Shown: piece by piece, positions 1 to 6,996 of the stretch
Layout: each line of letters starts with the position of its first letter
Position numbering within the stretch: the first letter of the stretch is position 1
Assembly: GCA_028278005.1 (NCBI GenBank)
Contig: JANQFD010000096.1
Location: forward strand, 1-13,907
Source of the DNA: Chlorobium sp.
GTDB lineage: Bacteria; Bacteroidota; Chlorobiia; Chlorobiales; Chlorobiaceae
Length of the DNA stretch: 13,907 nt
Direction of reading: 5' to 3'
The notes under the pieces: generated by a model
The model's database searches: none
What the model saw: only the letters and a program-made list of their open reading frames with translations
What the model was told of the DNA's origin: nothing
Made by a program: the position numbers and the translations under genes

Positions 1-1088
1 GGCTTGATCTGCCGGCGGAATGCGGAGTAGGCCTTGTATATCTTTCCACTTTGGGTATCCTTGCCGGCGACTTCGTTTACAACCTCCTCCGAAAAGGCAC
101 GAAGCTGCTCGAGAACCTCGTCAGGAAAAGGCCTCAGGTCGACGTTTTCCTCGTTGACGAGTTTCTGCAGATAGAGGTTGTTCTTGGATTCAAATTCACA
201 GAGCATCCAGTGGTGCACTCTTGCCGCAGCATTGCGCACAATCATCTGCAAATCAGAAGAAAGCTGGGAAAAAGCGTTCCGGTTGATAAAGAATTCAAGG
301 TTGGTGCCCGGCTCATGCCAGCCGGGATAATAGTAATATCGGGCAACCTTGTAAAAACCCATCATGTAGTCGTGATAGGGGCCTATCCATTCGGTGGCAT
401 CTATAACGCCGCGTTCAAGGTTTGTGTAGATTTCTCCTCCGGCCGACAATACCGCCGAGCCTCCGGCTTTGGTTATCACTTTGCCCCCAAGTCCGGGTAT
501 ACGCATTTTCAGGCCTTTCAGGTCGCTGACCGAGTTTATTTCCTTGTTGAACCAGCCGCCCATCTGGATCGCCGTGTTTCCCCCGGGCAGCGGAACAAGA
601 TTGAACGGAGCATAGACCTCTTCCCAGAGTTCAAGTCCTCCTCCGCTTATGAGCCATGCATTCATCTGCTGCGGATTCATGCCGAATGGTACGGCAGAAA
701 AAAACTGTGCTGCGGGTACCTTTCCTGCCCAGTAGTACGAGGCGCCATGCCCTATTTCAGCGGTTCCCTGGCTGACTGCATCGAAAGCCTCGAGGGCCGG
801 GACGAGTTCCCCTCCCCCGTAAACCTGAACCTCGAGCCTGCCTTCCGACATCTCGTTAACCCATTGGGCGAATAATTTCGGACCGTCCTGCAAGACCGGC
901 AGTGTCGGCGGCCAGGTTGTAAGCATTTTCCACTTGTGCTTTTTGCCGGTCTGAACGGCAGGAGCATCGGATTGTTCCGAAGAAGGGGCGCTGCACCCTG
1001 ATGAAAGCAACGGTGCGCCAACGGCAAGCGAGGCAGCTCCGGCCTGCAGAGATCGTTTGAGAAAATCTCTTCTTGATTGGTCCTTCAT
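1..1088 (-). CDS. TRAP transporter substrate-binding lipoprotein (TakP/FcbT1-like), 3' end cut by window
   Basis: Periplasmic solute receptor of a tripartite ATP-independent (TRAP) transporter; it would hand an organic acid to DctQM-type membrane partners, which are not in this window. The frame is open for 362 codons from the ATG at 1088 to the window edge, and family members are about 350-370 aa, so only a few residues are missing. The N-terminus has a twin-arginine motif (SRRDFLK, residues 5-11), a hydrophobic stretch, and a lipobox-like SSGC with Cys32, suggesting Tat export and lipid anchoring. Family marks include LKMRIPGLGG with the conserved Arg196, and DATEWIGPYHD (230-240), a signature of the TakP/FcbT1 branch that binds 2-oxo acids, lactate or similar carboxylates. 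The ligand is inferred and may differ. A second in-frame ATG at 1097 adds three residues; neither start has a clear Shine-Dalgarno. Divergent from etfBA. The antisense 274-codon ORF is a shadow. Confidence 0.9.
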   Translation of the reverse strand, partial: MKDQSRRDFLKRSLQAGAASLAVGAPLLSSGCSAPSSEQSDAPAVQTGKKHKWKMLTTWPPTLPVLQDGPKLFAQWVNEMSEGRLEVQVYGGGELVPALEAFDAVSQGTAEIGHGASYYWAGKVPAAQFFSAVPFGMNPQQMNAWLISGGGLELWEEVYAPFNLVPLPGGNTAIQMGGWFNKEINSVSDLKGLKMRIPGLGGKVITKAGGSAVLSAGGEIYTNLERGVIDATEWIGPYHDYMMGFYKVARYYYYPGWHEPGTNLEFFINRNAFSQLSSDLQMIVRNAAARVHHWMLCEFESKNNLYLQKLVNEENVDLRPFPDEVLEQLRAFSEEVVNEVAGKDTQSGKIYKAYSAFRRQIK

Positions 1089-1108
1089 GGATCGCATGGT
1101 TTTATAGT

Positions 1109-1137
1109 TTGCTCATAACGGAACTTTATAGTATAAC
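1109..1137 (+). promoter_or_regulatory. Candidate sigma70-type promoter for etfBA
   Basis: TTGCTC at 1109-1114 and TATAAC at 1132-1137 are separated by 17 nt. The -10 matches the consensus at 5 of 6 positions, but the -35 at only 3 of 6. It lies in the AT-rich spacer of about 90 bp between the divergent TRAP receptor gene and etfB, and would leave a leader of roughly 35 nt. Sequence match only; an alternative -10 (TATAGT at 1127) overlaps it. Confidence 0.3.
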
Positions 1138-1180
1138 ATAGTGTAAAAAAAATTTCCTTTTTGAACTCTTGACTCAACTC

Positions 1181-1921
1181 ATGAAAATAGCTGTTTGTAT
1201 CAACCGGGTGCCGGATACAGGCTCGAGGATAGATGTACGGCAGGGTATCATTGACAGTTCGCGCTTCAATATGGTCATGAATCCATATGATGAATATGCA
1301 CTTGAAGAGGCTGTCCGGATCAAGGAACAGCATGCGGGCACAACAGTTTCAGCTTTTTCGGCCGGCGGCCGGGATCACTACGACGTGTTGCGCAAGGCTC
1401 TGGCAGTGGGGGCCGATGCCGCTTATCTGGTTGAAGGAGGGAATAACGGTGACTCCTATGTTGTCGCGGCATCACTTGGCAAGGCAATCAAAGCGTTGTA
1501 TTCCGGGCTTCCCGATCTCGTCTTTTGCGGCAGGGAGTCTTCGGACTGCAACCGCGCCCAGGTGCCACTGATGCTTGGGGAGATGCTCGGGATTGCGGCA
1601 GTAAGTGCGGTTACAAAACTCGAGCTGCTTGACGGCGAACTGAAAGTCTGGCGTGAAACAGAGGGGGGGATGGAAGAGTATGCGCTTCGTGCTCCCGCGC
1701 TGCTTAGTGCTGAAAAAGGGCTGAACATTCCGAGAAAAACAAATATAAAGGCGGTTATGAAGGCAAAAAAACAACCGGTCATTCACCTGGACGGTTCAGT
1801 CGAAGAATTGCCGAGAGTCCGCTACGAAGAACTGCAGACGTTAACCCGCGATAGAAAATGCCGTTTCCTTGATACAGAGAAAGAACTTGTCGCATTACTT
1901 CATGCAAAAGGGGGGCTATGA
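1181..1921 (+). CDS. etfB: Electron transfer flavoprotein beta subunit
   Basis: Small subunit of the EtfAB heterodimer, which carries electrons between flavin dehydrogenases and a quinone, ferredoxin or NAD-linked partner; the beta subunit normally holds AMP or a second FAD. The product is 246 aa, near the usual 250-260. Family marks run in order: INRVPDT (residues 7-13), NPYDEYALEEAVRIKE (34-49), ALAVGAD (73-79), and the beta-subunit signature region with WRETEGG (157-163), PALL (172-175), KGLNIPR (179-185) and MKAKKQP (193-199). The nucleotide-phosphate loop after CGR (116-118) reads ESSDCNRAQVPL and is not canonical (see findings). The ATG at 1181 starts exactly at the conserved MKIAVCINRVPD N-terminus; an upstream in-frame TTG at 1169 is less likely. 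No clear Shine-Dalgarno. Three bases separate it from etfA, so the two are one operon. No dehydrogenase or ETF-quinone oxidoreductase gene is nearby to name the partner. Confidence 0.93.
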   Translation: MKIAVCINRVPDTGSRIDVRQGIIDSSRFNMVMNPYDEYALEEAVRIKEQHAGTTVSAFSAGGRDHYDVLRKALAVGADAAYLVEGGNNGDSYVVAASLGKAIKALYSGLPDLVFCGRESSDCNRAQVPLMLGEMLGIAAVSAVTKLELLDGELKVWRETEGGMEEYALRAPALLSAEKGLNIPRKTNIKAVMKAKKQPVIHLDGSVEELPRVRYEELQTLTRDRKCRFLDTEKELVALLHAKGGL

Positions 1922-1924
1922 ATT

Positions 1925-2905
1925 ATGGGCTATTTTGTAATACTCGAACAGAAAGGCGGGGTGGTCAAGAGAGCGTCCCTCGATGTATGGAACAGGGTTC
2001 AGCAGTTTGCCCGGACTTCAGGCGAGAAGAGTATTTACGGTCTGATTATCGGGGGTGAGGGTGTGGAAAGGTCGGTTGCCGACTGCGGGGGAGATGGATG
2101 CATTTTGGTTGTTGTCGAGCCGGAACTCGAGCACTACATGCCGTCGGCATATACAGATATCATAGCCGGCCATATCAGGGATTGCGGGTCCGATCATGTT
2201 TTTATCGCCAATACGGCGATGGGGAAGGATCTGGCTCCGCGCATAGCAATGCGACTTGGCGCCGGACATGTATCGGACTGTATGGTTGAAGTTGGTAAAG
2301 ACAAGGTGCCGGGAGCATCGACAACCGTTTATTCCGGGAAGGTTTCCGCTCTGGTGAAGGTGTTGACCAGAAAGGCGGTCTACAGCCTCGGTCCGATAGC
2401 CGACAGACCTTCGGTTCCATCCGGTGACGGCGTTGAGGTGAAAATGGTCGAGAGTAAGGTGCTGCAACCTTCTGCCTGGAATCCATATCTGAAAGAGATC
2501 GTCTATCTAAAAGGAAGAAAAGATATCACCGAGGCGGACATTGTCGTTGCAGGCGGCAGAGGGGTTGGCGGAGCTGAGCATTTTGCGTTGCTCGAATCAT
2601 TGGCCGATGCACTTGGTGGAACCGTCGGGGCAAGCCGTTCGGCGGTAGATGAAGGGTGGCGCCCGCATTCCGATCAGATAGGTCAGACAGGCAGAAGCGT
2701 TGCTCCGAAGCTGTATATTGCCTGCGGGATTTCAGGGGCTGCTCAGCATCTTGCCGGCATTGTTGCCGCCGAGACGATTGTTGCGATCAACCGCGACAGC
2801 GAGGCGCCTATATTCAAAGCCGCTGATTACGGGATTGTCGGTGATGTACAGGAAGTCGTACCGAGACTCGAGCATGCTGTTCGTGAAATTGTGCGTGTGA
2901 AATGA
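1925..2905 (+). CDS. etfA: Electron transfer flavoprotein alpha subunit
   Basis: Large subunit of ETF, binding the electron-carrying FAD in its C-terminal domain. At 326 aa it has the normal length. The N-terminal half is the weaker-conserved ETF alpha/beta fold. The C-terminal FAD domain is complete: DIVVAGGRGVGG (205-216), GASR with Arg238 next to the flavin ring, GQTG (253-256), PKLYIACGISGAAQHLAG (261-278), AINRD (287-291) and API..ADYGIVGD (294-307). The start ATG at 1925 is preceded by a GGGGGG stretch inside the end of etfB, so ribosome access is probably coupled to etfB translation. No intrinsic terminator was found in the 166 nt that follow, so some read-through into the next plus-strand gene is possible. 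The flavin-binding residues look canonical, in contrast with the altered loop of its partner. Confidence 0.95.
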   Translation: MGYFVILEQKGGVVKRASLDVWNRVQQFARTSGEKSIYGLIIGGEGVERSVADCGGDGCILVVVEPELEHYMPSAYTDIIAGHIRDCGSDHVFIANTAMGKDLAPRIAMRLGAGHVSDCMVEVGKDKVPGASTTVYSGKVSALVKVLTRKAVYSLGPIADRPSVPSGDGVEVKMVESKVLQPSAWNPYLKEIVYLKGRKDITEADIVVAGGRGVGGAEHFALLESLADALGGTVGASRSAVDEGWRPHSDQIGQTGRSVAPKLYIACGISGAAQHLAGIVAAETIVAINRDSEAPIFKAADYGIVGDVQEVVPRLEHAVREIVRVK

Positions 2906-3071
2906 TTTGTACGGTTATATTGTTAGTATGGTTTTGTTGAATAGTATCGCGCGCAGGCAGAGAGGAGCCCGTTATTAAAACATTGCAGGGTTTGGCGGTG
3001 AATGCATCGTGATCAGGTTTTTTTTGGCCGGATGTAACAAATTACAGAGAAAAAGGAATACGTATTGAGAG

Positions 3072-3665
3072 ATGGATAAACTTCAGGTTGATATACTCGG
3101 GCTTTCGACCAGCCCGCATACGAACGGAGCATATGCGTTGATTCTTTATGAGGTTGAGGGCAAGAGAAAGCTTCCTATCATCATAGGGGGATTCGAGGCC
3201 CAGGCAATTGCATTGAAGCTTGAAAACATAAAGCCTCCCCGTCCATTCACTCACGATCTTTTCAAGACAGTGGCTGATACCTTCAGTTTACATGTCAGGG
3301 AAGTCTTTATTGATGAACTGCATAATGAGACATTCTATGCCAAGGTTATCTGTGAAATGAATGGCGATACACATGAAATAGATGCGCGGCCCAGCGATGC
3401 CATTGCCATAGCCGTGCGTTTCGGGGCGCCTATATTTGTTTCAGAAGAAATTATGAATGAAGCCGGAATAAGAGAGGAGCATCAGGAGGAGGCAGGGGTA
3501 ACGGAAACAGGTGGGGAGCTTGAGGCCCCGAAAGAGGTCGCAGGCAAAGCCGAATCGTCACTTAACGACATGCAGAAGCTGCTCGAAGACGCGATCAAGC
3601 GGGAGGATTATGAGGAGGCGGCACGTCTGAGGGATGAGATCAGCCGCATAAAAGGCAGCTCATAG
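3072..3665 (+). CDS. DUF151 bifunctional-nuclease family protein with C-terminal UVR motif
   Basis: Residues 1 to about 135 are a bifunctional nuclease (BFN/DUF151) domain: it starts MDKLQVDILGLS, has LPIIIGGFEAQAIAL near residues 35-49, and carries the family hallmark DARPSDAIAIAVR before residue 120. An acidic, Glu-rich linker (about 136-163) follows. The last 34 residues hold a UvrB/UvrC-type UVR helical hairpin (LEDAIKREDYEEAARLRDEI), a protein-protein contact motif also seen in Clp-system partners. The BFN-UVR fusion occurs in Bacteroidota/Chlorobiota and actinobacterial relatives. Nuclease activity has been reported for a plant member; the bacterial role is unsettled. The ATG at 3072 follows GAGAG directly, while AAGGA lies about 15 nt upstream, so initiation is unremarkable but not strong. 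Transcription ends at the terminator 24 nt past the stop. Confidence 0.9.
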   Translation: MDKLQVDILGLSTSPHTNGAYALILYEVEGKRKLPIIIGGFEAQAIALKLENIKPPRPFTHDLFKTVADTFSLHVREVFIDELHNETFYAKVICEMNGDTHEIDARPSDAIAIAVRFGAPIFVSEEIMNEAGIREEHQEEAGVTETGGELEAPKEVAGKAESSLNDMQKLLEDAIKREDYEEAARLRDEISRIKGSS

Positions 3666-3688
3666 CAACAATACAGAAGAGACATAAT

Positions 3689-3720
3689 AAAAAAAGGAGG
3701 CCGGTAAAGCCTCCTTTTTT
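3689..3720. terminator. Bidirectional intrinsic terminator between convergent genes
   Basis: The 6-bp stem GGAGGC/GCCTCC (3696-3701 with 3709-3714) encloses a 7-nt loop and is extended by an A-run on the left (3689-3695) pairing with a T-run on the right (3715-3720). Each strand therefore ends its hairpin in a U-tract. It sits between the DUF151 gene (stop at 3665, plus) and the outer-membrane protein gene (stop at 3736, minus) and can serve both. Confidence 0.88.
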
Positions 3721-3735
3721 AGTGTGCTGGTTTTA

Positions 3736-4392
3736 TCAGAGATTGACTCTCAGACCGAGCAGTCCGCTGTGACTTGAAACGGTAGTGTTTTCATAGCCGA
3801 ACCAGTTGACATCGTCAAGGGTAAACTCGGTTGTCGAGAAATAACGGTAACGAGCATCGATCATGACGTTGTCGGCTACCGGAAGAGCGAGACCTGCTCC
3901 GAGCTGATAAGCAAACGTTGTTGCATGCTCGGTATATTCAGCGCCTCCGATAACATCCGTATACGTGATGTCCTCAAAGGTCACTCTGGCCAGGCCGACG
4001 CCTGCGGTGCCAAAAAGCTCGACTCCGCCGAGGTCAATATCGTAGTAGCCGTTTACAAGCAAAGAAAGGACGGTAAGATCCCCTTCCAGAGGACTGGAAA
4101 CCAGATCGCCTTCATAGAGTACGCTGCCCATATCGCTTGTCTGGAAACCCAGCTCGCCTTCGACACGGTAGTCGCCGTAATCGCAGCCGAATGCTCCGAG
4201 AAGGGTTATGCCCGAATCAAAATCAACATCGGCGTCATTGGGAAGCCCGACGTCATAGGCAGGGTCGATAGATATGTCTTCCGGCCATACGATACCGATG
4301 CTGCCGCTGGCATATTTGTCTGCGCTGAATGCAGTGGCTGACATCATTACCGCAACCAGGAAAACAGCAAGAAGTGAAAGTGCTTTTTTCAT
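3736..4392 (-). CDS. Small outer-membrane beta-barrel protein (porin/OmpA-barrel-like)
   Basis: A 218-aa secreted protein with a Sec signal peptide (MKKALSLLAVFLVAVMMSATAFSA, cleavage near residue 22-24) followed by alternating hydrophobic/polar strands with many Gly, Tyr and Phe, typical of an 8-stranded outer-membrane barrel. Recognisable strand pairs include VELFGTAGVGLARV and FAYQLGAGLALPV, then NVMIDARYRYFST, a pattern of the OMP beta-barrel family. The chain ends GLLGLRVNL, with Leu rather than the usual aromatic last residue. The start is set by GGAGG, 6 nt before the ATG at 4392; upstream in-frame codons give a longer reading that lacks an N-terminal signal peptide and are rejected. 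It lies 133 nt downstream of bamA on the same strand. Its function cannot be told from sequence. It ends at a two-way terminator. Confidence 0.85.
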   Translation of the reverse strand: MKKALSLLAVFLVAVMMSATAFSADKYASGSIGIVWPEDISIDPAYDVGLPNDADVDFDSGITLLGAFGCDYGDYRVEGELGFQTSDMGSVLYEGDLVSSPLEGDLTVLSLLVNGYYDIDLGGVELFGTAGVGLARVTFEDITYTDVIGGAEYTEHATTFAYQLGAGLALPVADNVMIDARYRYFSTTEFTLDDVNWFGYENTTVSSHSGLLGLRVNL

Positions 4393-4525
4393 TGTTGCCT
4401 CCATTTTTCGTAGGAACTGGTTAGGAAAAGTTGCAAGTAGATAACTAACCTTCGTCATACACCCAGCAAGATACTGTATTTTTTTGTTGATTCACAGAGA
4501 AAAGATACGTGATTGTATTCTTTTT

Positions 4526-6991
4526 CTATTGAGCAAACTGCCCGAAACTGAAGATGAATTTCCAGCCCTGATTATCTTCACCCGGGTTGCTGACGACAGG
4601 GTCGAATCCGTAACCGTAATCCAGCCCGACCAGGCCTATGATAGGCAGATAAAGCCTCAATCCAAGTCCGGCCGATTTCTTGAGGTCACTGTAATCGATA
4701 TCTTCGACTGAACCCCAGAGGTTACCTGCCTCGAAAAACAGAAGCGCGTAAACACTTGCCGAAGGTGAAAGAGAGAGTGGATAGCGGAGTTCCGTCGTGA
4801 ACTTGGAATAAACGCGCCCGGTGTAGAGATCGGTATCATCGTTGAGCAATCCCAGCGCCCGATCATCATAACCGCGCAGCGGGACGGTGGACAGCGACGA
4901 AAGTCCGCTCCCGCCCATGTAGAACGAATCGGTATAGGGGATATAATCGCCTTTACTGAAAGTATCCAGATAACCGTGCTGGGTCGAGAGATTAAGCACA
5001 AAATCACCGGTCAGGGGAACGTACCAGCTCGAATGGCCGATGAATTTGTAAAAATCGACGGTTCCGGGCAGCGGTCCGCCTGCAATCTGTGCTGATATCC
5101 AGTTTTTACTTCCCCTGCGGGGATAGATTGGATTGTCGATGCTGTTTCTGGTAATTGTTTGCGTGATGGATATCTCGTCAGCCTCATCCGGCTGGTTTTC
5201 AGAATCGACAAAGCTGAGCAGTTCACCTTCACTGTGCAGGTATTTCAGTTTCCAGTTGATCGAAAAATAGTCGTCCGGCCACGTCAGACGTCTACCGATG
5301 CTTAACGATGCACCCGTCTGGTTCAGCAGGTTGTCGTCGTCGTCATCATCGGTGAAGTTACGCCGGGTTTTAAACACTGAAAAACCGACGGCTGTTGGTG
5401 TTCCAAAAGCCCAGGGCTCCGTAAAAGAAAGTGAAAGCGTACGATAGTCTTCATTGCCGAACTGCCACTGGAACGAGAGTTTCTGGCCGTCACCGTGCGG
5501 CACAGGATCCCACGATTTTCCGTTGAAAAGATCCCCGAGCGAGAAATTATTGAAGGTCACGCCCAATGCACCGGTAAAACCGATATTGCCGCTGTACCCT
5601 ATCGACGCGTTGAATGTATCGGTCTGCTTCTCGGTGACGTTGTAGGTTATATCCACCGTCCTGCTTGATTCATCAGGCTGTATATCAGGCCGGGTTGTCT
5701 CCGGGTCAAAGTAATTGAGCATCGAGATTTCCCTGATGCTTCGAACAACGTTTTTCCGGCTGAACATGTCTCCCGGAACGGTGCGCAGTTCACGCCGTAT
5801 AACATGGTCCTTTGTTTTCGTGTTCCCTCTGATATTGATTTTTCCGAGCCTGAACTGTTCTCCCTCAAGCAGTGAGATGTTCAGGTCGAGCGAGTCGGGC
5901 AGAACAACCTGTTCCTGCATGGAAGAGCGGAATGCAAGATAGCCGCGGTCAAGGTAGAGCGATGCAACATCGCGGTTATCTTTCGAGAAGTTGAGCTTCT
6001 CCTGGATTTTCTTTGCGTTGTAGCGGTCCCCTTTTTGTATGTCGAAAACACTGTTCAGAATTTCGGTCGTCGCGAAATCCTTGGTATTGCCGCTCCAGGT
6101 GATGTTTCTGATGTAATAGACCGGACCCTCCTCGAGAAAGATGTCGATGTTCAATCCTTCGCGGTCCTGTGTGTATGAAATCGAATCCCTGACGATTTTA
6201 ATGTCCCGGAATCCGTTTTCCCGATAAAAATCAACAAGCAGCTTTTTGTCCTCGTTGTATTTCGCCCTGTCCAGCTTGGGTTGGCCGAAGATTTTTTTCC
6301 ACCAGGCATTCTGGCTGGTTTCCTTGAACACGCCTCTGAGCTTGCCGTCCTTGAAGGCGTTGTTGCCGTGGAACCGGATTTTTTCAATGACAACTTTCGA
6401 GTTTTCATCGATAGAAAACACAACTTTTACCCTGTTGTTCTGTAACTGTTCCTCCGAATAGCTTACATCGGCGCGAAGGTAACCTTTTTCTTCGTATGCC
6501 CTTCTGATTTTGCTTCTGGCCGTCAGGAGGCTCTGTTGATCGACATGCCTTCCGCTGGAAAGAGCGGTCAGGTTTTCAAGATCCTTGTCTTTCAGCTTGT
6601 CGTTGCCCTCGAAAACGATACTGTCAAGCAGCGGCAGTTCCCGGACTGAAAAGAGGAGGTCTATGTTGCTGCCGGATATGTTTTGGTCGACCTCGATATC
6701 GCTGAACTTTTTCTTCTTCCAGAGATATTCGATGGTTCTGGGGATTTCGGGTCCCGGAATGGATACGGTGTCGCCTGTCTGAAGAGGAAGACTTTTCAGG
6801 AGTTCACTGCTGTTGATGGTCTGCAGGCCGCTGAACGATATGTTGCTGATTGTGTAGGCAGGCGCTTGTTTCCGGTCTGCCGCGGTTTGTGCCGCGAGAG
6901 GAAATGCATAGAGTGTCAAAGTGAAAATGAACAGCAAGCAAGAGTAAAGGAGTGTCCGTAATGAGAGTAGTTGTTTCATGGAATTGCGCAT
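4526..6991 (-). CDS. bamA: Outer-membrane protein assembly factor BamA (Omp85)
   Basis: Essential core of the machine that folds beta-barrel proteins into the outer membrane. At 821 aa it is full length. A signal peptide covers about residues 5-35. Five POTRA domains follow at roughly 46-120, 121-198, 199-290, 291-378 and 379-456; each opens with an I-x-F/I-x-G-N/L strand (ISFSG, IVFEGN, IRFHGN, ITWSGN, INIRGN). The rest is the 16-stranded barrel. The conserved loop-6 motif LRGYDDRALG (Arg706) is present, and the C-terminal strand is WKFIFSFGQF followed by Ala-Gln. A run of six Asp (548-553) sits in a barrel loop. It starts 5 nt after the uppS stop, so the two are co-transcribed and perhaps translationally coupled; an in-frame ATG at 6979 (MKQLLSL) is an alternative start that better fits a compact signal peptide. 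Confidence 0.96.
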   Translation of the reverse strand: MRNSMKQLLSLRTLLYSCLLFIFTLTLYAFPLAAQTAADRKQAPAYTISNISFSGLQTINSSELLKSLPLQTGDTVSIPGPEIPRTIEYLWKKKKFSDIEVDQNISGSNIDLLFSVRELPLLDSIVFEGNDKLKDKDLENLTALSSGRHVDQQSLLTARSKIRRAYEEKGYLRADVSYSEEQLQNNRVKVVFSIDENSKVVIEKIRFHGNNAFKDGKLRGVFKETSQNAWWKKIFGQPKLDRAKYNEDKKLLVDFYRENGFRDIKIVRDSISYTQDREGLNIDIFLEEGPVYYIRNITWSGNTKDFATTEILNSVFDIQKGDRYNAKKIQEKLNFSKDNRDVASLYLDRGYLAFRSSMQEQVVLPDSLDLNISLLEGEQFRLGKINIRGNTKTKDHVIRRELRTVPGDMFSRKNVVRSIREISMLNYFDPETTRPDIQPDESSRTVDITYNVTEKQTDTFNASIGYSGNIGFTGALGVTFNNFSLGDLFNGKSWDPVPHGDGQKLSFQWQFGNEDYRTLSLSFTEPWAFGTPTAVGFSVFKTRRNFTDDDDDDNLLNQTGASLSIGRRLTWPDDYFSINWKLKYLHSEGELLSFVDSENQPDEADEISITQTITRNSIDNPIYPRRGSKNWISAQIAGGPLPGTVDFYKFIGHSSWYVPLTGDFVLNLSTQHGYLDTFSKGDYIPYTDSFYMGGSGLSSLSTVPLRGYDDRALGLLNDDTDLYTGRVYSKFTTELRYPLSLSPSASVYALLFFEAGNLWGSVEDIDYSDLKKSAGLGLRLYLPIIGLVGLDYGYGFDPVVSNPGEDNQGWKFIFSFGQFAQ

Positions 6992-6996
6992 CGTTG

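Noticed and set aside
51..875. Long plus-strand ORF of 274 codons
   Set aside because: It lies antisense to a frame open from 1088 to the window edge that encodes a clear TRAP substrate-binding protein with signal and family motifs; the plus-strand product has no recognisable domain.
752..1027. Minus-strand 91-codon ORF
   Set aside because: It is a different frame inside the TRAP receptor gene and Arg/Ser/Pro-rich, as shadows are.
2928..2978. 16-codon ORF between etfA and the DUF151 gene
   Set aside because: No ribosome site, no conservation evidence and basic random composition; not supportable as a gene.
3925..4341. Plus-strand 138-codon ORF opposite the outer-membrane protein gene
   Set aside because: The minus strand has a signal peptide, a good Shine-Dalgarno and barrel strands; the plus-strand product has none of these.
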